From: Trichomonas tenax
Taxonomy: Eukaryota; Parabasalia; Trichomonadida; Trichomonadidae
Reading direction: 5' to 3'
Assembly (NCBI GenBank): GCA_023091735.1
Contig: JALKBU010000737.1
Location: forward strand, 1-26,483
Length of the DNA stretch: 26,483 nucleotides
Part shown: positions 1-9,700 of the stretch, in pieces
Layout: every line of letters begins with the position of its first letter
Position numbering within the stretch: the first letter of the stretch is position 1
The notes under the pieces: generated by a model
Told to the model about the DNA's origin: nothing
The model's database searches: none
Seen by the model: the letters and a program-made list of their open reading frames with translations, nothing else
Translations under genes and position numbers: made by a program

Positions 1-647
1 TTTTACTGATGATTTTCACAAAATAATGATGATTACGCTTATTCATGTAAATTTAATTCTCTCATTGTTATTAGTATCATACAAGGAATCATCTGCTTAA
101 TTATAACTACTAAAGCAATATATAAATCAATTATCAGATCAGATCTTAGTAAAAACCTTAATGTAATTCATTGGATGTATTTGAAATTAAATATTTTCAT
201 AATGTGGAACATTTTCACGATGTAATACTCCTTAATATAACGTTTTTCAAAAATGAATGAAAAAAATTGAAAATGTCTAATTTAACGATTTGCTCAATCA
301 GCATTCGTTATGTAAAAATTATAAAATCCAAGTCATTATTGGGATTTTATTCTCTCCCTCTTAAATCTTTAAAAACAATAAATCTTTTGTTTTCATCAGG
401 GAAAAATTTTCAGCATATTTGAGTCATTATATCTAATAATATAAATAGTATCCACTAACTATGGAGAAATGATATTCAATTAAATGCATGATAAATGAAA
501 TAATAATAAATTTCAATATATAATTTTCCTGCCGGATGAGCAGGATTTGACATTTTTTGACATCACTATACCATGTATACCTTATATAATGCATTTCATG
601 GAATTTAAAATATATTTTTTTTGACAAAAAGAAAAAGAAAAAAATTA

Positions 648-720
648 AAAGGCTTTCAGGAGTCGAACCAATGGCACATATAACCTATAGCATTAACTTA
701 ACCACTACACAATAATTCAA
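648..720 (-). pseudogene. tRNA-like relic with A and B boxes
   Basis: On the minus strand an exact B-box match, GGTTCGACTCC (659-669), lies 32 nt downstream of a near-perfect A box, TTGTGTAGTGG (702-712, 10 of 11 consensus positions). This is the spacing of an intron-free tRNA, and a T run follows on the transcript strand. However, the D stem, most of the T stem and the acceptor stem do not pair: the 5' side reads TGAATTA and the 3' side AAGCCTT. I could not place an anticodon after a U33. It is therefore read as a decayed tRNA gene or a tRNA-derived element that keeps an internal pol III promoter, not as a working tRNA. Confidence 0.35.
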
Positions 721-839
721 CATTCACCATTTTTATTCAATGGTGACACTAAAAATCTTGTTGACAGAAAGGTGACTCAAAAAGGAAAAAAAACGCACCA
801 GCGCTGTTTCGAACAACCAAACTTTAATCAAAATTCCTG

Positions 840-1130
840 ACACCCCCTGCTTTAGACCTGTGGCTAAAGTATTGTGAAACTGGGTAATGGAAGTCTCCAT
901 TTGATGAAAGGGTTCTCTTTGTATTCCATCAAATTTTAAGGACCAGACTTCTATACCAGATCACTGTTGACCAGATATTCAACTCCATTCTTAATATTTG
1001 AGTCATTTCAATATTAGAGAGCCTATGTAGTTTTATCGGTCATTTGTGAATCTGACGGTCGCCTCTCTAAATATTGCAGGGGTAGGCAAGCAATGGGGGG
1101 AGAGGAATCATTATATATGGAGAAAAAATA
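840..1130. other. block of nested inverted repeats; possible structured RNA
   Basis: This block is richer in G and C than its surroundings and holds nested complementary segments. GAAGTCT (890-896) pairs with AGACTTC (945-951). Inside that, ATTTGATG (899-906) pairs with CATCAAAT (927-934). Further on, 1009-1021 pairs with 1063-1076, about 13 bp with one bulge. I compared it by eye with RNase P RNA and snoRNA box motifs and found no convincing match. It may be a structural RNA gene on either strand or an old repeat. Confidence 0.2.
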
Positions 1131-1291
1131 AAAAAGAATCGGAATGAAATGGAACAATGGAATAATATTAATAAACGTACGACGTTCGAATAAGGATTTA
1201 GAATTTGTGTTTTTAAAGATGATAGATTAAAAAAGGGGAAACTTCACTTTTTGGCTTGTCAGTCATATAAAACTTCATGGAGAGAGACACT

Positions 1292-1315
1292 GCTTTGCAC
1301 ACTCTTCTGCAAAGC
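1292..1315. repeat. small perfect hairpin
   Basis: GCTTTGCA (1292-1299) and TGCAAAGC (1308-1315) form an 8-bp stem with an 8-nt loop. It has no T run of terminator type and no neighbouring gene. Confidence 0.4.
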
Positions 1316-3076
1316 TCGATATATATATGTATCCGTACTGTTTCCATATGATAGAATACACTATGACTCTAAAAATTTGTCACGATATAGAAATTTCGAA
1401 ATTAAAATCAATCTCGTCAGAACATAACGCCACGTCTTACGAAGAGGTACATCAGCAACATACTATGATTACCGCCTTCAAAATTTAGAAATAACTTGAA
1501 GATGCTGCTTAATCCCTCAGATCGCAGACACCCTGCATATTGCAAACGTCCTAAGCTTTGTAGATTACAATTTTAATTTTTCGAGATAAGCTCTGGAAGT
1601 GCAAAATAATTTTTACAACCCCTGCATTTGATATCACATATATACCAGACAGGATACATCCATTAATACTATTTGATTATATTTATATTTGGAGAGTTAA
1701 TAAAATTTACTTATATTTTTCTCTGAATAGAATCATCATTTATATACTACCAATAATCTACTATTCGTCTATATATTATACATTCATGTGTGTTTTTTGA
1801 AAATATCTTAAGAATAAAATTCAAAATTTTTCTTACTCCAAAATTAGTTTTGATATAAATTTTGTTTTATTCGATGAAAACAAAGTAGCCTAGGCAAAAT
1901 TTCAGAAATCGAAAATTTAAACTAGTTTAAATATAGCAATTACCGCTTTTGCTACAACATGTATCTTAAACAGATCGAATTTAGATGATTGATATGTATT
2001 AGACTGCTTAAGTTTGAATATTGCAATATTCATTATAAAAAGTATATTGGAAAACTGATTGCTTCTGAATGTCAAATAAATATCATAGCACTAATAAATG
2101 TATTGGCGTATAAACTCAAGTGTTTAAACGAAGTTAGTTTTGTGTGCTAATTATCTTTGTGAAATATAAGTAATTGAGACTAATTTATTCACTGAATGTA
2201 TTTTGCCCCTAATGCAGTTAGTTGTATTGCTCATTGTAACAAACCAACATGCATTGTTCAATGTTCAACAGCTGCGAAAACTGTCTGTTAATATAAGGTT
2301 ATCGAAATTCGTGAGATTTCATCGCATTATATCTCGAAATTTCAAGATTGGATTGCCTTGCATTCCATATATATTGTTCCTATAGGCCTATAGAAGCTAT
2401 ATACACAGTATCAAGCCAAAGTGTTTTGAGAAAAAAGAGTTTTCCCCCTTTTATAGAATATACAATAAATAAGGAATAGTATAAAAAATATGTATGATAA
2501 AGAATGTTATATTCAGATGAAATCGAACCGAGATTTAAGAACATTTTCTTGATGATTTCGAGTGAGATCGCCTGAACTGTTCTACATCATTTAGATTGAG
2601 ATCGACTGATTAGAATTTCGCCACCTCTATTGGCAACTGATATTTTTGCATTTACGAAAATTCCCCTAAATGATACGGATCCATTTGACATACACTTGCA
2701 GGTCTAAGTGAAAAGCTTTTCACGGATAACGCCCACTCGGAGTAAATAATATGAATATAACTCTATAGAATTGCAGTAACATCTAATAGCACATATAAAC
2801 ATATATGCTTAACTAGATATACTATATATATGCTGGTATGATTATACTCTGCTGTTCTGTAGTAGAGATATAATGTCTTTAATGGCATCATAAAAACAGA
2901 TCGATGACCTTAATATTTAAAGCACTAGAATATACAAAATGACCATAGAAAGAAAGATTTTATGCTAGATACAGTGTAAAAGAAGAAAAATAGTCTAATT
3001 TTCATTCATTTTAATGAAAATAATAAAATTATTTTGTGTTTACCGTGTAACACGCTTGAATAAATCATAAGTAGAA

Positions 3077-3726
3077 TCACATGATTTCTCGAAAATCAAT
3101 GAGAAATTTCGAAATGAAAAATAATCCACTATATCTAAGGTATATATGTGAACGAATAATATATTCCATGCTAATAGATTGCTTCGTTAACATTGCCAAG
3201 GTTTTGTATAAATTAATGTAGATTCTTATTACTAGAGCACAATTGCTCAATAATATCATGAAGACAATAGCCAAATCATCTATGTATGGAGCATATGCGT
3301 TTTTCGAATTTTTTTCATTTAAATTTTCACGAAAAAACAAAATTAAATTTTGATATGTAATTGTGTCATTATAAAACAACAATCGATATAAACAGAAACT
3401 GTATGGTGGTTGAATTTTGAGTTTTAAAAGATGTGTAATTTGAAATGCAGTTATTTTTTGTAGAAAAAGAATACAGATGTCATTGTATATAGCCAATGAT
3501 GTACGTTATATAGTTCTTTGGGGGTTAGCAAACTCTTTGGTCCGGAATAATAAATATGGAGGACTTTGTTAGCAAAACATTTGTCCAAATATATAAGGTT
3601 CATCAAAAATTTTGTGAATAAAAAAGGGAAAAAATAAAGAATATGGGAGTTAAACATAATGTTTCTCTTATAAAACATGTTAGAAACATTGTCAGCTGGA
3701 CTATGATACCAAACAGATTGTCTCAA
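3077..3726 (-). pseudogene. possible decayed ORF, two frames
   Basis: Two overlapping minus-strand reading frames, 3451-3726 and 3077-3496, together leave about 215 codons open if a single frame change is allowed near 3450-3500. The translated text is rich in I, L, F, Y and N, as expected of AT-rich noncoding DNA. No domain or motif is recognised. A 139-codon opening is slightly long for chance at this composition, so a remnant of an old gene is possible. Weak call; it could simply be noise. Confidence 0.15.
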
Positions 3727-4222
3727 ATAATTTTAAGTATTTAATCGCAAGCTTGGACATTTTTTTGACACTCATGAAAAAATCACATTCGCCGATTTTA
3801 TTGGTTCTATGGAATAGCCAATATATGCAAAATTCATTTTTCGTAGTTTAATCAAGAATTAGTTTTCCAACCCTGAGATTTTAGAAAACTAAATCACCTC
3901 CATTTGATGTTTATTTGAATTTACATACATAGGAGATCTTATATTTTATATATAGTGAACATTTTGAAAAAAATACGTTTTTATTTAAATTGCGCTTACT
4001 GTTAACATGTATATGTTTTTGAATTGATATTATATCGAATACACCCAAAGAGGCATTGTAACTATATGGCCTCCTCAAAATTTGCCAAATGTCAAAAATT
4101 TATTAGGGCTTAAAAGTACCATTAGTAGTATTACCAAAATGCTGCGATCCTAGTGGTACCATTATTTTGTAAAATTGAGAGGATACCGTCAAATTCACTT
4201 CTGACCATTCAAATCACATATG

Positions 4223-4275
4223 ATGCTTCTTTTTAAGGCATTGCTATTTCTTTGACCTACCTTAAAAAGAAGCAT
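4223..4275. repeat. perfect 16-bp inverted repeat (hairpin)
   Basis: ATGCTTCTTTTTAAGG (4223-4238) is the exact reverse complement of 4260-4275, with a 21-nt loop. A perfect 16-bp stem with so short a loop is not expected by chance in 26 kb even at this AT content. No target-site duplication is visible at its ends. Confidence 0.8.
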
Positions 4276-4479
4276 ACAATCCATTTCTCCCCTGACTCTA
4301 GTCTTAATGTTGTTATATAAAATGTTGTTTTGATAAAAAATACACCCCAAAAAACGGTTTTTTGCAAATCAGATGAAGTGAATAGGGTTATTACACCCAC
4401 TAAAATCGATTTTTTATCGTCATTTCAAGATGAAAACCTGAGGAGATTTTGAGCTCAAAATTCAAGGCATAACGATTAA

Positions 4480-4532
4480 AAAAGTGTTCCAAAAGTGACG
4501 GAGGAGAGTGAAGTTACTTTTGGAACACTTTT
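4480..4532. repeat. perfect 17-bp inverted repeat (hairpin)
   Basis: AAAAGTGTTCCAAAAGT (4480-4496) is the exact reverse complement of 4516-4532, with a 19-nt purine-rich loop. The arms contain the AAAAGTG motif that also clusters at 26299-26410. It lies 204 bp from the 4223-4275 hairpin and has the same stem and loop size. Confidence 0.8.
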
Positions 4533-5021
4533 AGAAATTTCTAAAAATCACTTTAAACATTTAAATTCTTGTGTATATCAGAGTTCCTAATCTACACCGT
4601 AAAATCATTATTTGTGTTTTATAAAATAACTCTATTTTTGGCGGCTAATTTCATGAGAAAAGAGCGATTGTAAAACTATGACATCTAAAAACTTGTTGAA
4701 AGCTGATAATTACATCGCATTTCTGTAAAGTAACTCGGGTTTAATATAATTTTCTTCAAATTATATATTGTTGCCCTTTTATATTGTTTTTATTTTAATG
4801 ATTTTTGCAAGAAGCAGCACCAAGTCATAAACACAATACATTCATCTTATGCATTAATATATGTAAACGCGAAAGGTCTGTTGAGTTTGTATCGAAATAG
4901 TGAAGAGATAAATAGTGAATTTGCCGAATAAACTATATAATAATTGATCTATTTAATCAAATTTATAATACTCTATGTAATAAATTAACGAATATATTGA
5001 TTTTTTGAGTGAATTTGGTTC

Positions 5022-5861
5022 TTATTTCTTGTCTTCCTGAAGGATATCTTCGATATCTTCTGGCTGGTTCTCATCCTTCTGCTTCCTTGGCTTTCTTGCT
5101 TGTGGGTTCTGCACATCTGGAGCAGCCTTCTTGAAGATATGGAACTGTGAACGGAAAATGTTAAGTCTTGCTTCCTCACCGAGCTTGCTGACAATATCAT
5201 CGACAGCGATTCTTGTCTTCGATCTAACACCTGTGTCACCCCATGGGCATCTGCACTTAGCGGGCTGGAACTCGTTTTCAGCGCATAATTGCTTGATTTC
5301 GAGTTCTGGTGTGTAAGCGAGTGGTCTGATCATTGTCATCTTGTAGTTCTCTTCGCCTACTGTGATATCCAATCTGACCGCCATTCCAGAGAAGCGACCG
5401 TGATGTGTCATATTCATAATAAGTGTGGCGACGATGTCGTCAAGGTGGTGACCGAGTGTAAGCTTGTTGCAGTTGAAGAGACGAGCGAGTTCCATAAGTT
5501 TTGCGCGACGGAAGCGAGAACAGTGGATGCAAGTTTCTTTGTGATCATTCTCGAAATAAGCCTCACGAATGTTATCCTGAACGAGGTGATATTCGACTTG
5601 TCTAGCTGTGCAGAAATCTTCTAAGTACTTTGCATCGATACCGTATGGAAGGTTGTCGAATTTGATGTGTGCTGCAACGACTTTGAATGCAAAATTGGAC
5701 TCACGCATCATTTCAGAGAGAAAATGTGTTAATGTAAGTGAATCCTTGCCACCAGAAAGTCCAATGAGGATTCTATCGCCATCCTCAACAAGTTTGAACT
5801 CCTGGCACGCTGTTCTTATCTGGTTGCGCAGCTTTGTGTTGATTGCTGGTTCAGCAGACAT
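5022..5861 (-). CDS. TtcA-type tRNA 2-thiocytidine synthetase
   Basis: 279 aa, full length for the TtcA/TilS-like PP-loop ATPase family (ATP_bind_3 fold). Seen: the PP-loop SGGKDS at residues 36-41; a CxxC pair, CIHC at 111-114; the family motif GHHLDD at 137-142, followed by TLIMN; and cysteines at 203 and 205 in a KCRCPWGD stretch, one of which can serve as the third cysteine. In the family, three cysteines hold an iron-sulfur cluster and the enzyme adenylates C32 of tRNA, then thiolates it to s2C32. The terminal zinc fingers of the eukaryotic U34 thiolase Ctu1/Ncs6 are absent, so TtcA fits better. The last ~35 residues are charged and low-complexity, a eukaryote-like tail. The start is the first ATG, 16 nt downstream of a TCACA initiator-like site. 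The precise tRNA target is inferred. Confidence 0.93.
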   Translation of the reverse strand: MSAEPAINTKLRNQIRTACQEFKLVEDGDRILIGLSGGKDSLTLTHFLSEMMRESNFAFKVVAAHIKFDNLPYGIDAKYLEDFCTARQVEYHLVQDNIREAYFENDHKETCIHCSRFRRAKLMELARLFNCNKLTLGHHLDDIVATLIMNMTHHGRFSGMAVRLDITVGEENYKMTMIRPLAYTPELEIKQLCAENEFQPAKCRCPWGDTGVRSKTRIAVDDIVSKLGEEARLNIFRSQFHIFKKAAPDVQNPQARKPRKQKDENQPEDIEDILQEDKK

Positions 5862-5876
5862 AAAAATTATTTATTT

Positions 5877-5881
5877 TGTGA
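5877..5881 (-). promoter_or_regulatory. candidate initiator (Inr), TCACA
   Basis: On the minus strand TCACA lies 15 nt before the ATG of the TtcA-type gene. It fits the trichomonad initiator consensus TCA(Y)(T/A), in which the A is the transcription start, and would give the very short 5' leader typical of these organisms. Confidence 0.4.
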
Positions 5882-6691
5882 GGAAAAGTTGCCAATATGG
5901 ATTAATTCTATTCGAAATTATGATAAAATGGTTATAAAATGTAAAATAGGTATAATGTCAAAGAATTTAAATTATGTCAAATAAATTATCGAAATATGTT
6001 ATTTGACAAAACATCAATTCCTGACAAATAAAAAATTATATGTCAAACCCAAAATAACTAATTTTTCTTATATCATATATTGTGGTATACAAAATATTCA
6101 ATAATCCATGAAATAATTTTTGATATAATGTTTTAAGGATGTCAAAATAGATTTAACGCATTATTTATCAATGCCTATTGCTGTCAAATATAAATATCAA
6201 ACTATGAACTTATATTTTTTGTCACGTAAAATTTTTTTTCTGAAAACCAATATGTTGAATTTAGTTGTTGATCAATACATTATATAGTTAGTAATAGATA
6301 AATATCCGGGAAATTCCGTCAAAGTATCAAATTTGAGACTTGATGATTTTCAAATTGAGGTAAAAATTATAGTTTGGAATGAAAATACTCTCCAAATGAT
6401 TAGACAAAGTAAAGGTTTATCTGTTCAAAGAAGATAACAAAGCATTTGTGCATTGAAAGGAATATTTACAGATTGGATCTCGTACTATATTCAATTCTGT
6501 CAAATTCCAATTATAGTGCCTGTTATACATGTAGTTTGTTATCATAAAAATCCATAGCAAAAGTCTCAATATTGACTTTTGCGCGATTCGAGATTTGAAA
6601 TTTAAAATATTGGGCACCCCTTATCGTAGTATTCTGATTCTACACGAGATTGCGCCCTCAAAAATCAGGTTTTGGAGTAAATTCGAAACCC

Positions 6692-6696
6692 TCACA
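6692..6696 (+). promoter_or_regulatory. candidate initiator (Inr), TCACA
   Basis: TCACA at 6692-6696 sits within CCTCACAATAAATAAT, about 50 nt upstream of the ATG at 6745. A nearly identical CCTCACAAAATAAATAAT precedes the divergent TtcA-type gene. The leader would be longer than usual for trichomonads, so this is less certain than the minus-strand sites. Confidence 0.25.
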
Positions 6697-6744
6697 ATAA
6701 ATAATCTTTTGTGATATCTACAAAAACGTATATTTTATAAATTT

Positions 6745-9700
6745 ATGAGTGGATTAGACCCTGTTTCTATGTTTCTTTCCAACACAGCGGGTCAGCCAAA
6801 GTCTACTCCACCCCAGCACTTGGACATCATGGCACCACTTAATAATTTAATGAAGTTTCCCAATGCCCAAATTCCAAATACGGAAGAAACGGCAAATGAT
6901 CCTGTTTCTGCATTGCTATTGCAGGGGAAGTCGGATGCAGCGCCAACTGAGACATTAAATGATCCAGTTTCGCAGTTATTAAACCAAAGAACGGGTGATC
7001 CAAGAAATTCTACGAATAATGGTGACCAATTGTCACTAATGACAGGAATAAGTTCAACTGTTAACAAAGTTTCAGAAGTTACTGACGAAGATCCAAAATT
7101 CCACTTCAGACAAGCAAAAATTCCACCTTTAGATGAAAAACGTACAGACCCAATTGCACTAGTTCTTTTGCAGACAGCGAAAAAGCAGGTAACACAGGAA
7201 AAAAAACGTTTTGAAAATGCAATTATTCCATCGACAAACGACAACAACACTGATCCGATTAACAGTCTTCTGAAACAGGGCAAAAATGCTCCACCGCAGC
7301 AACCGGGCGAGCAAAAACCAGCACCAGGCGAAAAATACAAATTTGAAAATGCTGTTATTCCACCAACAAACGACAATGATCCAATCAAACATATTCTAAA
7401 TCAGGGCAAAAACGCTCCGCCACCAAAACCGGTCGAACAAAAGCCTGATGAACCAAAACCTGTCGAAAAACAAAAATTTGAAAATGCTGTTATTCCAACG
7501 ACTGATCCAAGCAACACTGATGCTGTTGTCTGCTTGCTCCGTCAAGGAGTTAAGGCGCAATCCGATGAAACACCAATTATGCAATTATTGCGTAAATCAT
7601 CATCAAAGGCTGTTGATGAATTGTTTACTATGCTTTCTTCACGTGACAATGAACATAACGAAGAACATCTCGTTAAATGCAAGGAAATCATTGAAAAAAT
7701 CTCACAGAATCCTGATAATCCAGTTGTAGTACTTGGAGAAGATAAGAAGGATGAAGACGAAGATGAGAGCCAACCAATCACACTTTCTGTTCGTCAGCCA
7801 TCATTTTTGAATTTAAAGGGCCATTTAGTTCCAAAAGGAGCACCCAAGGCAAACTTAGAATCATTGGAAGAGAAGCCTAAAACAAAATCACAGGGAACGA
7901 ATCTAGAAAAAGGAAAGGACACCGATAAAGTTTCTTCACATGCTGAAATTCTCATGGAGAAACTTCAGCAATCAGCAAATCCTGTAATTGTCGCTGGCGA
8001 AGAAGAGAATGCCGAGAAAGGCGATGCACCAATAGGTTTATCAGTGCGTCAACCATCATACTCCAATCTTCACGGTGTTTTAATTCCAAAGGGCGCCAAA
8101 TCATCGCAAATTCTTCCATCGCTCGATGAAGAAAAGCCAAAGGACAGCAAGAAGGAAGAACCAAAGCCAGCAGAGAAACCAAAGGAGAAAGATGACGATG
8201 AAGAAGGTGATCAACCAATCACTCTCGGAGTTCGCCAGATGTCTTTCTCAAGACTTCACGGTCCACTCATTCCAAAGGGTTCTACACACGTTATAGACAC
8301 AGATCAGATTATTATCGAAGAATCAAACGAAGAGAAACCAGCGCAAAAGAAGGAGGAAGAGAATGAAGACGAAGATTCATTTGCTGAAGAGCCAGAAGAG
8401 CTTGAACCAACAGGAAACATCACATTATCTGTCAGACAACCATCATTCTCCAATCTCCATGGTTCTCTTGTTCCAAAGGGCTCAACACATCAGATCGATT
8501 CAAAACCAGACACAATCATTGTCGCCGAGCAGCCGTCACATGAAAAGCGCGAAGAAATCATGCTCAATGAAATCTCTTCCAAGGATCCAGTCCAGGGAGA
8601 GATCCTGAGGTCTCTTCACAAGATCAACACAGACAGATGGAAAGAGCTCGGCTATGATCCAGTCACTGGACTCGCTGTCGATGAATCAAATCATCATGGA
8701 AATGGACCATACGTCAAAGTCATCGAAGTCCAGGAGAAGGATGGCCCAGGAATTTCTAGCAAATCGACTGATAAGGCTGAACTCATCTTAGAAATGCCAT
8801 CAGGATTCAACTCAAGCAGCGCTGCAGGTGGCGATGACACTCTTCCATTCGATGCATTCGATCAGATGGCTGATGCTGCTCAGAAGGAAAAGAACGAAGA
8901 GAATAACAATAACGAGGACGATGATGACTTCCCTGATTCGTTCCCAGACAAGACTGAGGAAGATGTTCCAATGAGAATCAATTCTGCAGGCGAATGCCGT
9001 AAACAATCACATATCTTCGACATTCTTCCACCTTCGATGCAGAAGCAAGCTCAGAAGAAGGACGACAAGAAAGGAGAAGAGAAGAAGAGAGATGCTAAGA
9101 GCGAAAAGAAGAATGACAAGGACCAGAAACCTTCTCAGAAGTCTCCACAGAAGGCTGATAAACCAGTACAGAACAATAAACCAGCTAACGAAGAAAAGAA
9201 GGTGCAAAAGAACAACGCCCAGGCAAAGCAAAAGCAACAGAAGGAAGAAAAATCCTTCATCACACAGCCAGATGAGAAGCCACTGTCAAAGCCACAGAAG
9301 ACATTCAACAACAAGGACAGCAACGAGAAACAGAATAACCCGGCTCCAAAACAGAATGCAAGTTCCCGCTCACAGAATGCAACACAGAAGATGACAGAAG
9401 AACAGCAACGCCAGATCGAAGAAGGAGAATCGCAAATGCCGCCAAATCTTCAGAAGATGGTCACGCATCCAAAAGACAGCGTAACATACATCGCTATGTG
9501 TGGCGCTTCAATCATTGGATACAAGAAGAAAGTTGTCGATGAAACAGTTTCCGATATTAAGAAATACGTTGACAAGTGCATCAAGAACGGATATATTGAA
9601 GATGCGATGTACTTGGATAACATCCTCAACAAGATATCAACTGAGAAGGAGCAGCTGAAGGCTGTTCAAGATGAAGAGAACGAAAAGAGCATCGAAGAGA

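Larger units (their letters stand above)
1..5021. other. gene-poor AT-rich region
   Basis: No open reading frame here is long enough, or composed like the real genes of the window, to call with confidence. The stretch is strongly AT-rich with many homopolymer runs. Supportable content is listed separately: a tRNA-like relic near 650-720, nested inverted repeats at 840-1130, a small hairpin at 1292-1315, a doubtful ORF remnant at 3077-3726 and two strong hairpins at 4223-4275 and 4480-4532. Short ORFs of about 60 codons here mostly begin at TTG or GTG and are expected by chance. Confidence 0.7.
5862..6744. other. divergent intergenic region
   Basis: This 883-bp AT-rich stretch lies between two divergently transcribed genes, so it should hold both promoters. 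It contains many scattered TGTCA/TGACA words. At 6573-6600 it has a TGACTTTTGCGCG motif that recurs elsewhere in the window. No gene is supported; the 66-codon minus-strand ORF at 6417-6617 looks like chance. Confidence 0.6.

Noticed and set aside
131..146. 16-bp match (inverted) to 12076-12091 in the left TIR
   Set aside because: The match does not extend into the conserved TIR core and is a low-complexity GATC-type repeat; it is probably chance.
805..825. Second B-box-like TTCGAA segment on the minus strand followed by a T8 run
   Set aside because: The B box is imperfect, no proper A box lies at tRNA spacing, and the acceptor stem does not pair.
2203..2385. 60-codon plus-strand ORF
   Set aside because: It starts at TTG and has no recognisable content.
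2708..2723. Perfect 16-bp palindrome GTGAAAAGCTTTTCAC, with similar ones at 11168-11183 and 12071-12086
   Set aside because: About one to two perfect 16-bp palindromes are expected in 26 kb at this base composition, so three are not remarkable.
5131..5937. Plus-strand ORFs antisense to the TtcA-type gene
   Set aside because: The minus-strand frame has clear family motifs; the antisense frames have none.
7159..7584. Minus-strand ORFs of 60-200 codons inside the 1206-aa gene
   Set aside because: They are shadows of a strongly biased repetitive plus-strand frame; they lack a plausible protein composition and fragment at repeat boundaries.
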